A stretch of DNA of 64,000 nucleotides from Sphingobacteriaceae bacterium GW460-11-11-14-LB5 (GCA_002151545.1 CP021237.1:4650001-4714000); one strand, 5' to 3'; shown: positions 8,917-17,510, numbered from the stretch's first letter. The notes: generated from the sequence alone by a model not told the origin. A program made the numbers and translations.

Positions 8917-10221
8917 ATGAAATCGAATTCTGGAAATAAGGAAACTCACGCTTTTTTCGAATTGCTGGATTATTGCGTGGCCGAGATCATAAAAAAAATG
9001 GGGGACCTGCCTGTTGCCGAATGGCGTTCGACAGATTATACGGCCCTGAGTAGCCATTTAGGAAAACAGACCAAGGTTTATTTAAGCGAAAATACACTCA
9101 GGCGGATACTGGGCAAATTGAAAACCTCAGAACGCTACTATCCACAGAAGGCAACAAGGGATGCTTTGGCACAATTTATAGGTTACCGCGACTGGCAGGA
9201 GCTTGAGCTGGTTTATAAAACCACGAAAAAAAATAGCCAGGCGACAGCGGAGAATCTGGCAGACCAGAAAATGCTACCTGTAAGCGCCGTCAAAAGAGCA
9301 CGCAAATCTTACCGCTTTGTAGCAATTCTAAGTATCCTGTTGGTTTTGGGTTGTGCAGCTGCGATAATTTTGTTTAAACATGGGGAGCAGATGCATGTAA
9401 AACTGGTGTGTACCAATCCCTTCGGAGCAGTCCCTCACTCAGCAACGTTCAGGCTGGAAGCAATGAAAGGTTATAGTCAGGACGAGAAATTTCAGCTTGA
9501 TTTTTTAGAAGAAGCGATGCGGTCGGAAATTAGCGGAAAGAAAGAAGTAACCAAGTTTTTTAAAAATCCGGGCGTGGTTTATGCCACCTTGCTTCACAAT
9601 GGCAAGGCCATCGATACCGTTAGCGTCTTTATGCAGACCAAAGGATGGGTGGCCAATTCGGGGAATGATACATCACGCGCTTTTCCGGTAATCGGGCTTA
9701 AAACACTCCATCCGGCAAATATTTATGTCTCTCCCCAACAACTCGATTCGGCAGGTCTCGATACTGCAAAACCTTTTATGGTTGGCTTCAGTTATGTTAA
9801 GCCTTCTCACATCAGTGGCGATAATTTTTCTTTTAACTGTAAGATTTTCTCCGAAAAAGACAGGCCAGGCACACAATGCGTAGGAACCGCTATCCTCATC
9901 CTGGGCTCGAAAGATAAACATGTGATCAATCTGTTCAGGCCAAGTTGTTCGGCCTTTTGCGATTATAAATTTTCAGAACTGCGTGTGCTGGGTTCAGATA
10001 AAAACCTCAGTAATCTGGCCTTTAATCCCGAACATGGTGGGGATGTAACCATCAGGGTAGCAAATAAAGTGGTTTCTATTTACCTTGATGGAAAAAAAGT
10101 GCTCACTACGCAATATAAACAATCCATAGGCGAAGTAATGGGGATTAAATTTGTATTTAATGGAATAGGCAAGGTGGTTTCGCCCCAACTGCAGGATTTA
10201 AAAACTAAAGAAATTTTTTAA
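8917..10221 (+). CDS. Membrane-anchored protein with putative N-terminal DNA-binding domain and sugar-binding-like C-terminus
   Basis: I do not recognise a named family for the whole 434-residue protein. Residues 8-90 (LSSHLGKQTKVYLSENTLRRILGKLKTSERYYPQ, then FIGYRDWQEL) resemble a helix-turn-helix-like module (pattern LSxxI..T....S.NTLRRI.G) that recurs at the start of many Bacteroidota proteins. A single membrane helix follows (FVAILSILLVLGCAAAIILF, about residues 131-150). The remaining 280 residues should be periplasmic. Their last half looks beta-rich and LamG/concanavalin-like (VTIRVANKVVSIYLDGKKVL). It is divergent from susC-susD-GH89 and convergent with GH20, so a ToxR/CadC-style one-component sensor of the PUL is an attractive inference. 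No experiment or homologue confirms this. Confidence 0.6.
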   Translation: MKSNSGNKETHAFFELLDYCVAEIIKKMGDLPVAEWRSTDYTALSSHLGKQTKVYLSENTLRRILGKLKTSERYYPQKATRDALAQFIGYRDWQELELVYKTTKKNSQATAENLADQKMLPVSAVKRARKSYRFVAILSILLVLGCAAAIILFKHGEQMHVKLVCTNPFGAVPHSATFRLEAMKGYSQDEKFQLDFLEEAMRSEISGKKEVTKFFKNPGVVYATLLHNGKAIDTVSVFMQTKGWVANSGNDTSRAFPVIGLKTLHPANIYVSPQQLDSAGLDTAKPFMVGFSYVKPSHISGDNFSFNCKIFSEKDRPGTQCVGTAILILGSKDKHVINLFRPSCSAFCDYKFSELRVLGSDKNLSNLAFNPEHGGDVTIRVANKVVSIYLDGKKVLTTQYKQSIGEVMGIKFVFNGIGKVVSPQLQDLKTKEIF

Positions 10222-10298
10222 GGCATTAGCGGTTGATCAACGGCCACATCTCTGGGCAATAGCAGATGATTAAGTCTTACCGGTAAACAGAAAGACCA

Positions 10299-10333
10299 CA
10301 TATAGTCCGCATTCAAAAAATGCGGACTATATG
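10299..10333. terminator. Strong hairpin between convergent genes
   Basis: CATATAGTCCGCATT (10299-10313) and AATGCGGACTATATG (10319-10333) form a perfect 15-bp stem with a 5-base loop. It lies between the stops of the 8917 gene and the GH20 gene. It lacks a clear T-run on either strand, so it may protect 3' ends or terminate in both directions. Confidence 0.55.
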
Positions 10334-10349
10334 CAAAACAGGATATTAA

Positions 10350-12548
10350 TTAGTTTTCTTTCCGGATGAAAATTGCGCCGTTAGTGTCATTACTGGTATC
10401 GCCCCTTACATAGGCTTTAATGGTAAATGCGGCACCGGTTTCATACTCATTGATTTCGAATTTATAACTGTTTTCTTTTTGTTCTGTAGTGTTCTGTTGC
10501 ACGCCTCCATTAAGCTTGGTGCCATTTTTATAAATTTCGATGGATTGTATTTCAAGCTTGCTCCTGCCTCCGGTAGCTTGAAAACTTAATACATATTTTC
10601 CATTTGAATTAATTTTACCTGTGGCATTGATTTCCATTAGCGCAAAATCTTTTGCCTTAATATTTGATGGATTCCATTCTGATAATAAGGTGCCATATTT
10701 TTTGTAACGTTCATACTTTTCCGGAAAATAAAGCGGAAGGGAATATTGCTGACGGTTGAGCACAGTGATGGCTAAGAAATTATTAAGTCTACCTACTTTA
10801 ACCGGCTGCGTGTAAACAGGAGAGTAAGCATTCGGGAAAGAGCCATCTGTGGTATAGCGTATTTCCGCATGGTCGACAATATTTTTTAAGGTGATGGTTT
10901 CGGTACTGTCTGTCTTAGTTTTACTCATCAGCTTCGGTTGAGGCAAGCGAAAACCATAACCCGCATTTTGATAACGGCTGTAATGTGAAGCCATCCGGTT
11001 TTCAAAATCTGTCCAGCTTTGCCGGGCGAAGGGAGTCCAGCAAACCTCTGCCAGCGCGCTCAGTCTTGGCAGGGCCAGGTAATCAAAATATTTTTCTGAA
11101 CGGTTTTCATTTAGCGGAGCAAATTCTGGCAACTTGTTTCCGTGGATAAACTGATCTGCCCACAATGTTCCTGAAGCACCGAGGATTTGCCCCTTATATT
11201 TTTCGTCTAAACCTTTCACCATCGGGTTTAGGGAATACACCCGTTCTAAAGAAACTGGTCCTACCCAGGTTGCAGTTTGCACTTCGCCCGGAATGTTTGC
11301 TTCGGACATATCAAAATAACAATAAGAAGTAAGGGATTGAACGATACTGTGGCCGGCCTCAACTGCTTTGAGTATTTTTTTCGGATCGTTCCAGATCATC
11401 CCTACCATCGGCTCTTTTAGGCCTTCTTCTATGGCTTCATCCCAGCCTACAATGGTTTTACCATATTTTTTCAGTATCGTTTGTACACGGTTATTAAAAT
11501 AGGTTTGCAGCTCGGCCTCTGATTTTAGTCCCAATTCTTTCTTCTTCCGCTGGCAATCTGCACATTCTTTCCATCTACTGTAATTGGCTTCATCTCCGCC
11601 AATATGAAGATATTTGGATGGAAAAAGTGAAACGGTTTCTTTAAAAACATCCTCTAAAAAACTAAAGGTACTTTCTTTGCCCACGCAATAGATTTCTTTA
11701 CTGATTGAATGCTGGGTAGGCATTACGAATTGCTGCCCTGTACAACCCAGGTAAGGATAAGCAACAATTGCGGCGAGGGTATGTGCAGGTAGCTCTATTT
11801 CGGGCACCACCTCTACATTTCGCTTTGCCGCATAGGCTACTATTTCTTTGATATCTTCCTGGGTATAATAACCTCCGGTTGTTTCTGCACCAACACCACG
11901 CCAGCCACCAATTGAGGTTAATTTCGGGTATTTTTTAATTTCTAATCTCCATCCGGCATCATCAATAAGGTGAAAGTGTAAAACGTTCATTTTATACATG
12001 GCCATCATATCAATAAATTTCAACACATATTCCTTACTGAAAAAATAGCGCGAAACATCGAGCATCATGCCACGCCACGGGTATTCCGGGCTATCGTTAA
12101 TCACCGCGCCCTTGATATTCCAAACTATATTTTTTTGACGCTCTTTATTATATATTTCGGCGGGCAACAGCTGTAGCAAACTTTGAATGCCATAGAATAC
12201 GCCTGCGCTGTTAGCGCCAGTAATTTTAATTTGTTTGTTATCGACCAATAAATGATAGGCTTCCTTATTGGTGTCTCCTTTAGCAGTAGCTAATATAATT
12301 CCGTTAAGTGGTACAGTTTTAAATTCCTGTAACGCAAAATCATAACCCGTAGCCGGGCTTAAAGCCGATGCCAGGAGCAGTGCCTGGTCCTTGAGTCCTT
12401 TTTGATAATAAATTTTTGTCTGGGCATTCAGCTTAAAAACTTTTCCGTTTGCTTTGAAATCCCTGGGTTGGGGTATAATACTGGTTTGCGCCAATACTTG
12501 GCTCCGGAATGCCAACATCAGCATCAGTACCGTAAAAATATTTTTCAT
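10350..12548 (-). CDS. Beta-N-acetylhexosaminidase, glycoside hydrolase family 20
   Basis: A 732-residue secreted enzyme that removes terminal beta-linked GlcNAc or GalNAc by substrate-assisted catalysis. The signal peptide MKNIFTVLMLMLAFRSQVLA ends at residue 20. Residues 22-150 form the GH20b domain. The catalytic barrel runs from about 155 to 520 and carries RGMMLDVSRYFF, HFHLIDDAGWRLEI and HIGGDE with the Asp-Glu pair at residues 319-320. The C-terminus adds a chitobiase-type domain (IRYTTDGSFPN) and a beta-rich stretch that may bind carbohydrate. It is transcribed on the same strand as the PUL operon but separated from it by the divergent 8917 gene. A palindrome shared with the nagA promoter lies 70 bases upstream of the start, pointing to co-regulation. 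Confidence 0.95.
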   Translation of the reverse strand: MKNIFTVLMLMLAFRSQVLAQTSIIPQPRDFKANGKVFKLNAQTKIYYQKGLKDQALLLASALSPATGYDFALQEFKTVPLNGIILATAKGDTNKEAYHLLVDNKQIKITGANSAGVFYGIQSLLQLLPAEIYNKERQKNIVWNIKGAVINDSPEYPWRGMMLDVSRYFFSKEYVLKFIDMMAMYKMNVLHFHLIDDAGWRLEIKKYPKLTSIGGWRGVGAETTGGYYTQEDIKEIVAYAAKRNVEVVPEIELPAHTLAAIVAYPYLGCTGQQFVMPTQHSISKEIYCVGKESTFSFLEDVFKETVSLFPSKYLHIGGDEANYSRWKECADCQRKKKELGLKSEAELQTYFNNRVQTILKKYGKTIVGWDEAIEEGLKEPMVGMIWNDPKKILKAVEAGHSIVQSLTSYCYFDMSEANIPGEVQTATWVGPVSLERVYSLNPMVKGLDEKYKGQILGASGTLWADQFIHGNKLPEFAPLNENRSEKYFDYLALPRLSALAEVCWTPFARQSWTDFENRMASHYSRYQNAGYGFRLPQPKLMSKTKTDSTETITLKNIVDHAEIRYTTDGSFPNAYSPVYTQPVKVGRLNNFLAITVLNRQQYSLPLYFPEKYERYKKYGTLLSEWNPSNIKAKDFALMEINATGKINSNGKYVLSFQATGGRSKLEIQSIEIYKNGTKLNGGVQQNTTEQKENSYKFEINEYETGAAFTIKAYVRGDTSNDTNGAIFIRKEN

Positions 12549-12617
12549 GATTGGTTATATCAGGTTTTGATACAGCAATTTGTAGAAATATCATTGGTTT
12601 TTAAAGTTTATTACTGC

Positions 12618-12629
12618 ACAAACGTTTGT
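12618..12629. promoter_or_regulatory. LacI-type operator candidate upstream of GH20
   Basis: ACAAACGTTTGT is a perfect 12-bp palindrome with a central CG, the form of many LacI/GalR-family operators. Its 10-bp core CAAACGTTTG recurs at 53724-53733 just before nagA. It lies 70-81 bases upstream of the GH20 start codon. Confidence 0.55.
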
Positions 12630-12765
12630 TTAAAAGCAAAGCGCTTTATAATGAATTAGATGAGTCATTTGGATTTAATACTGGCGCGAATGCCCCTTTA
12701 TTTGTCATAACGGTACAGCACCTAAAGTAATTTTTACACCTAAATTTAAACATCAAAAAAACTGA

Positions 12766-13596
12766 ATGATGTTATTAGAAGGTAAAATCGCGATTATTTA
12801 TGGCGCTGGCGGATCTCTTGGCGCTGCGGTAGCCAGTGCGCTCGCCTCTGCCGGTGCTCAGGTATTTCTTACAGGCCATCATATACACAGTGTGGAAAAA
12901 ACAGCAAATAAGATTGCATCTGCCGGAGGGAAGGTTTCATTCCATGAGGTAAATGCGAGGAATGAGAAATCTGTAAATGACCATGTACAAACAGTGATGC
13001 AGGCCGTTGGATCGGTTGATATCTCTTTCAATGCAATCGGCTGGCAGGATACACAAGACATGCCTTTAGTTGATATGGCGCTTGATGATTTTCTCCGTCC
13101 GATAAATATTGCCATGGAAAGCCAATTCATCACTGCAACCGCTGCAGGAAGGGTGATGAAACAAAATAAATCCGGGGTGATCCTTTCGCTCACCGCTACA
13201 CCCGGAGGTATCGGTTATGCCAACGTGGGCGGATTTGGTCCTGCCTGTAATGCGGTAGAGGCATTCTCCCGAAACCTGGCTTCAGAACTGGGTCCATATG
13301 GAATTCGTGTGATAAACATCCGTTCGGCCGGATCTCCGGACTCAAGGGTTTTTAAGGAAGCAATAGATGCCGGTGGCGATGAAGTGAAAGCATTCGTTAA
13401 GAAAATGGAAAGCGACACCATGTTAAAACAGTTACCGCTCATGGAAGATATAGCCAATACAGCCGTATTTCTTGCGTCGGCTATGGCTGGTAAAATAACA
13501 GGGGTTACCATCGATGTAACAGCAGGTACCACAAGCGCACTGAATTATAAAGTAACAAACATCGCATTTCTGAAAAAAGATGCCAGTAAACCATAG
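12766..13596 (+). CDS. Short-chain dehydrogenase/reductase-family protein with degenerate catalytic motif
   Basis: 276 residues with a Rossmann fold. The cofactor loop is YGAGGSLG (residues 13-20), and SFNAIG replaces the usual NNAG. The Ser region reads ILSLTATPGG. Where classical SDRs have YxxxK, this protein has FGPAC before NAVEAFSRNLASELGPYGIRVINIRSAG, so both catalytic Tyr and Lys are missing. It may be a non-canonical reductase, a binding protein or an enzyme with relocated residues. Two adjacent ATG codons (12766 and 12769) are possible starts. It is divergent from GH20 and shares the 217-base upstream region, but nothing directly ties it to amino-sugar use. Confidence 0.8.
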   Translation: MMLLEGKIAIIYGAGGSLGAAVASALASAGAQVFLTGHHIHSVEKTANKIASAGGKVSFHEVNARNEKSVNDHVQTVMQAVGSVDISFNAIGWQDTQDMPLVDMALDDFLRPINIAMESQFITATAAGRVMKQNKSGVILSLTATPGGIGYANVGGFGPACNAVEAFSRNLASELGPYGIRVINIRSAGSPDSRVFKEAIDAGGDEVKAFVKKMESDTMLKQLPLMEDIANTAVFLASAMAGKITGVTIDVTAGTTSALNYKVTNIAFLKKDASKP

Positions 13597-13647
13597 GTGC
13601 AACTGCAGTTTTCCTTTCAGGTTAAATACCCACCGGCGAAAACAAAT

Positions 13648-13677
13648 AAAGCCTGAAATCTCTCAATTTCAGGCTTT
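13648..13677. terminator. Bidirectional hairpin terminator
   Basis: AAAGCCTGAAAT (13648-13659) pairs perfectly with ATTTCAGGCTTT (13666-13677). It lies between the SDR gene and the convergent lipoprotein phosphodiesterase, with A/T runs at both ends. Confidence 0.75.
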
Positions 13678-13755
13678 ACTCAATCCCGGGTATTTTATGA
13701 ATTTATAAACTGCGACAAGAGATCGTGTTCACTTATTCATGTATCGGTATAACTG

Positions 13756-15405
13756 TTAAAAATTTACCAAACTCGCAGCATCGTATCGTGCTGGAATGGG
13801 TACATTTAAAAACTTAAGGACGGTTGGGGCAACGCCATAAATAAACGGCGGATTTCCACTTACATAATTGCCAGCGCTCGCACTTGACCATGATGGTGCA
13901 CTTGTGCCACTTCCGATTAAATTAACATTACCTCCAATAATACCTGTATAAACCGAGCCTGATCCATCATTTCCTTTTGCATAATATTTTAAACTCGCAT
14001 AATCAGGATGGTTGGTTGAAGTAAGGTTACTATTCTGATACTGTTTAGCAATTGTGGCGGGGCTTAATGCGGTATTGAAAATCCGCAGGTGTGTGATGTT
14101 TCCGTTAAAGAGGTTTGGCCCATAAAGTCCCCTGCCGTCCTGACCGATATTAAGGTTTAAAGCAGGATCCTGTATCGACCCTGTAACTGCAGAAATATCT
14201 CCGTTTAGCTTCATCAATCCAGCTTCATATACCATTGCCCTGTTGGTTGTACGGTTAATTACCAGGGTAATGTAATGCCAGTTCTGGTCAGTAAGGTCTA
14301 TACCAGGATCAAAATCTTTACGGGTAGTGCCATTGCTGATATTAAACCTTAATTTCCCCATCTGATCGTGCATTTCGAAACCAACATTAATACCGGATAC
14401 CCAATTTTTATTGCTGATTACAGGTGGGTAGTTTGTACTTAATGTATTGTTTTTTCGTACGCGGTATTCGATAGTGAAATTGCCGGTTGCAAAATCTACA
14501 TTAGATAAGGCGGGCAGTTTTCCATAAGCCCCATTACCAAAACCCACAACATTTTCGCTATGCGAACCACTTACACCAGGGAGCGTATTTACCACCGCAG
14601 GCGTTATCGCGCTGTTGTTTAATATGATAAATGGATTTCTTTCTAAATAACTTGCTCCACCATGCCCGGTTCCGGTACCACCATGATCGGTTACCATGAC
14701 AATAAGCCAATCCTCGCTGCTATAGGTTGCCCTGTTTTTTAATGCAGTAAGAATATTTCCGACATGAACATCTGCCGCTGCAATTGCATTGGTATAGTTA
14801 ACATTGCTGGTCGAAAAGCCGCTTCCGTGGCCATTGTGGTCAATGTTGTCAAAGTGGCAAAAAAGTACATCAGGATTGTTGTTCGAGAGTTCATTAATTA
14901 CGGCCGTGGCCACTTTACTATCTCTTAATACATAATCACTATCGCCGTAGGCTGTGCGAAAAGCAACATCGTTAGCATTCACGATATAGGTTGTAATCGG
15001 GCTCCATGCTACAATTGCACCTGTTCTTAGGTTGGGTAGTGCTGTTTTTATTTCCCTGAAGAACGATGGGTTATTGGCGATATCGTTTCCTGTAAAAGAG
15101 TTGTCAGTTGCTTTGTGTTTTGAAATGGAGGTGCCGGTTAATATCCCGCTCCATCCGCCTGCACTCCAGGTTGGTGGTTCTGCCTGGGCATTTGTACTTA
15201 CCCACGATGAATCCATAAGTGCTTTTATATGCGGGGCATTTTGTTGGGTAAGTGCAGTCCACAATGTGCCGTCTAAGCCAATAATAAGGACTTTTTTGGT
15301 TTTTACTACTGCTTCTGTTTTTCCGGCACCAAGAGTTTTAAAACTTTCGAGCTTGCTACAACCAAACAGGATGGAGGAAATTAAACAAGCGGCAACTAGT
15401 TTCAT
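13756..15405 (-). CDS. Lipoprotein of the alkaline phosphatase/nucleotide pyrophosphatase superfamily with LamG-like domain
   Basis: 549 residues from ATG 15405. The N-terminus MKLVAACLISSILFGCSK is a lipoprotein signal with Cys at residue 16. An in-frame ATG at 15483 would add 26 residues ahead of it. The N-terminal half has the type I phosphodiesterase fold: VLIIGLDGTLWTAL with a metal-binding Asp, a conserved Thr region PPTWSAGGWSGILTGTS, then CHFDNIDHNGHG and VTDHGGTGTGHGG supplying Asp and His ligands. A concanavalin/LamG domain (FTIEYRVRKN, WHYITLVINRTTNRAMVYEAG, LRIFNTALSPATIAKQYQN) follows, and the chain ends with IYGVAPTVLKFLNVPIPARYD, which completes the phosphatase fold. The LamG domain therefore looks inserted within the hydrolase. 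The substrate is unknown; a surface phosphodiester or sulfate ester is possible. Confidence 0.8.
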   Translation of the reverse strand: MKLVAACLISSILFGCSKLESFKTLGAGKTEAVVKTKKVLIIGLDGTLWTALTQQNAPHIKALMDSSWVSTNAQAEPPTWSAGGWSGILTGTSISKHKATDNSFTGNDIANNPSFFREIKTALPNLRTGAIVAWSPITTYIVNANDVAFRTAYGDSDYVLRDSKVATAVINELSNNNPDVLFCHFDNIDHNGHGSGFSTSNVNYTNAIAAADVHVGNILTALKNRATYSSEDWLIVMVTDHGGTGTGHGGASYLERNPFIILNNSAITPAVVNTLPGVSGSHSENVVGFGNGAYGKLPALSNVDFATGNFTIEYRVRKNNTLSTNYPPVISNKNWVSGINVGFEMHDQMGKLRFNISNGTTRKDFDPGIDLTDQNWHYITLVINRTTNRAMVYEAGLMKLNGDISAVTGSIQDPALNLNIGQDGRGLYGPNLFNGNITHLRIFNTALSPATIAKQYQNSNLTSTNHPDYASLKYYAKGNDGSGSVYTGIIGGNVNLIGSGTSAPSWSSASAGNYVSGNPPFIYGVAPTVLKFLNVPIPARYDAASLVNF

Positions 15406-15483
15406 CTTTGCGCTTTGGTTCGACTTTAGGAAGCTGCCTGTTTGCGGCGCCCAAAGTAGAAGTCGTAAGGTGTTGTTTTTCAT

Positions 15484-15838
15484 GGTTTGTTTTTTAGGAC
15501 GTTTAAATTGGTTAGATTTATTATTGTTTTTCGGGATTGATTTCCGGTTATTACATGAAAACCATTTCTATAAGAATAAGATTTTCGGGTGTTTAGCTTT
15601 GGTATGCCATTGTTAAGTCTGTTTTTCGATATCAATATTTTAGCAGACAATTTACTGCAATCAAAGCAAATTATTGTAAACAATGTTTATTAATACTATA
15701 CAAACATAAAAATATTTATCAATAATGAACCATTAGGTTTAAGAAAGATGGATGGATAATAAGCGTGTTTACCGGAAACGAAAAAAGGCCTGCTATCATG
15801 CGATTTGCAGGCCTTTTTAGATATTAGAAATCCTTTTG
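15484..15838. other. Intergenic region upstream of the phosphodiesterase gene
   Basis: AT-rich DNA of about 350 bases. It holds the terminator at 15782-15818. A TATGTTTG element on the minus strand (about 15703-15710) fits the -7 consensus, though without a convincing -33 partner. ORFs drawn through it have no protein-like character. Confidence 0.4.
15782..15818 (-). terminator. Hairpin terminator downstream of tRNA-Ser
   Basis: AAAAAGGCCTGC (15782-15793) pairs perfectly with GCAGGCCTTTTT (15807-15818). It lies 20 bases beyond the tRNA 3' end and ends in a T-run on the minus strand. Stem and loop closely resemble the terminator at 1052-1085. Confidence 0.8.
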
Positions 15839-15923
15839 CGGAGAGAGCGGGATTCGAACCCGCGGTACCTTGCAGTACACACGCTTTCCAAGCGTGCTCG
15901 ATCGACCACTCTGACACCTCTCC
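15839..15923 (-). tRNA. tRNA-Ser (anticodon GGA)
   Basis: The minus strand folds into a class II cloverleaf. The acceptor is GGAGAGG with TCTCTCC (one G-U). The D-arm contains GTCAGAGTGGTCGATCGAGC. The anticodon arm CACGC-TTGGAAA-GCGTG gives anticodon GGA. A variable arm GTACTGCAAGGTAC follows, and the T-arm has GGGTTCGAATCCC. The CCA end is not encoded. A TACTTTTG -7 element at 15934-15941 places transcription start a few bases upstream. Confidence 0.97.
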
Positions 15924-15933
15924 GGGTGGATTG

Positions 15934-15941
15934 CAAAAGTA
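15934..15941 (-). promoter_or_regulatory. -7 promoter element for tRNA-Ser
   Basis: On the minus strand this reads TACTTTTG, a full match to TAnnTTTG, ending 11 bases before the tRNA 5' end. The -33 region would overlap the pyk terminator and shows no clear TTTG. Confidence 0.5.
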
Positions 15942-15958
15942 TATTTTTTATTGGTAAA

Positions 15959-15992
15959 AAAAATGCTCCCGGTTAAAATCGGGAGCATTTTT
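15959..15992 (-). terminator. Rho-independent terminator of pyk
   Basis: AAAAATGCTCCCG (15959-15971) and CGGGAGCATTTTT (15980-15992) are perfectly complementary with an 8-base loop. The element lies 18 bases after the pyk stop codon and has a T-run on the minus strand. Confidence 0.9.
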
Positions 15993-16009
15993 AAATATGA
16001 TATTAGAAA

Positions 16010-17440
16010 TTAATCTATAACCGTAATTTTTAACATGTTGGTTTTACCTTTTGCTTCCATTGGGATAGCAGCCGTATTGATCACGATATCACCTTGTTTA
16101 ACCAATTTTTTGCTTTTTAAGAATTCGTTCACCTCTATAATAGTGTTATCGGTACTTTCCCACTTATCGTAGTAAAAACCTCTTACGCCCCAAAGTAAAC
16201 TTACCGCGTTTAATAAGGCCCTGTTGCTGGTAAAAATAAAGGTTAAAGCTTCCGGACGGTGACTTGAAATTTCAAAAGCAGTATAACCACTTAAAGTCAT
16301 CGATACAATACCTACCGCGTTGGTTTGTTTCGCTAAGAAACAAGCAGAATCGCAAATGGCATCGCTTAAAAAAGATGGCGATTTTGGTTTTAAAAACTTA
16401 TCAGGATTGAAAGGATAGTTGTTTTGCTCAATGTTCTGGATAATTTTTTGCATCGTTTCGATCACGATCAATGGAAATTCTCCAACTGAAGTTTCGCCAC
16501 TTAACATCACTGCATCAGCACCATCTAAAACAGAGTTGGCCACGTCATTTACCTCTGCACGTGTTGGGCGAGGTGTAGTGATCATGCTCTCTAACATTTG
16601 GGTAGCCACAATTACAGGTTTAGAAGCTGCTCTACATTTAGCAACAATCATTTTTTGTAACAATGGAACTTCTTCCATCGGACATTCAACACCTAAATCA
16701 CCACGGGCAACCATAATACCATCCGTTGCCGCAATAATTTCGTCGATATTGGCAATGGCTTCCGGTTTTTCGATTTTTGCAATTACACGGGCAGTTTTAC
16801 CACGTTCTGCAATAATTTTTTTAAGTTCGATAATATCTTCTGCTTTACGCACGAAAGATAAACCGATCCATTCTACATCATTTTCTAAAACAAATTCTAA
16901 GTTTTCGCGGTCTTCTGGTGTTAAAGAAGGGATAGAAACTTTAGTATTTGGAAGGTTTACACCTTTTCTGGAAGTTAAAATACCACCGTGAACTACCTCA
17001 CAAACTACTTCATCTTTTAAATTGGTAGAAATCACTTTCATTTGAAGCTTTCCATCATCCAAAAGGATAATTTCGCCCGCCTGAACATCCTGAGGGAAGT
17101 TTTGGTAAGTGATGTAAATACGTTCCTCGTTACCAATACATTCGGTTGTTGTAATTACGGTAGTTTTACCATTAATCAGGTTAATGCCACCTTCTTTTAC
17201 TAAACCAATGCGGATTTTAGGGCCTTGTAAATCGGCAAGGATACCTACATTATAATCGTATTTTTTATTTAAATCGCGGATGGTATCCAAAACCGCCTGA
17301 TGATCTGCTTGTGATCCGTGTGAAAAGTTTAAGCGGCAAACATCTAAACCTGCGTTAAACATACTATATAATACATCTGGTTTTGCTGATGCAGGCCCAA
17401 GCGTGGCAACAATTTTAGTTCTCGAATGAAAAGGTTTCAT
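16010..17440 (-). CDS. pyk: Pyruvate kinase
   Basis: 476 residues, the usual bacterial length. It makes pyruvate and ATP from PEP and ADP, the last glycolytic step. Family landmarks in order: RTKIVATLGPAS at the N-terminus, LNFSHGSQADH, ADLQGPKIRIG, the B-domain insertion, LSFVRKAEDI, VIAKIEKPEAI with the catalytic Lys, GIMVARGDLGVECP, TQMLESMI and RAEVNDVANSVLDGADAVMLSGETSVGEFP. A C-terminal allosteric domain ends the chain. The gene follows an IPExxxVDY gene on the same strand and has its own terminator. Its 5' leader has a 10-bp inverted repeat at 17460-17510. Confidence 0.98.
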   Translation of the reverse strand: MKPFHSRTKIVATLGPASAKPDVLYSMFNAGLDVCRLNFSHGSQADHQAVLDTIRDLNKKYDYNVGILADLQGPKIRIGLVKEGGINLINGKTTVITTTECIGNEERIYITYQNFPQDVQAGEIILLDDGKLQMKVISTNLKDEVVCEVVHGGILTSRKGVNLPNTKVSIPSLTPEDRENLEFVLENDVEWIGLSFVRKAEDIIELKKIIAERGKTARVIAKIEKPEAIANIDEIIAATDGIMVARGDLGVECPMEEVPLLQKMIVAKCRAASKPVIVATQMLESMITTPRPTRAEVNDVANSVLDGADAVMLSGETSVGEFPLIVIETMQKIIQNIEQNNYPFNPDKFLKPKSPSFLSDAICDSACFLAKQTNAVGIVSMTLSGYTAFEISSHRPEALTFIFTSNRALLNAVSLLWGVRGFYYDKWESTDNTIIEVNEFLKSKKLVKQGDIVINTAAIPMEAKGKTNMLKITVID

Positions 17441-17459
17441 TTAATTAATTGATTTTAGC

Positions 17460-17510
17460 AATGCAGTTTAAGAAAGCATAATTATTTATCTAAAATAATC
17501 AAACTGCATT
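17460..17510 (-). promoter_or_regulatory. Inverted repeat in the pyk leader
   Basis: AATGCAGTTT (17460-17469) and AAACTGCATT (17501-17510) are perfect complements. Between them ATTAT and ATAAT can extend the fold. A TATATTTG -7 element at 17554-17561 (minus strand) would start transcription near 17548, placing the hairpin in the 5' untranslated region about 20 bases before the start codon. A leader control element is possible. Confidence 0.4.

Noticed and set aside
15696..15917. 73-codon minus-strand ORF overlapping tRNA-Ser
   Set aside because: It begins inside the tRNA gene (MSEWSIEHAWKA is the translated tRNA) and runs through a terminator; a common false gene.
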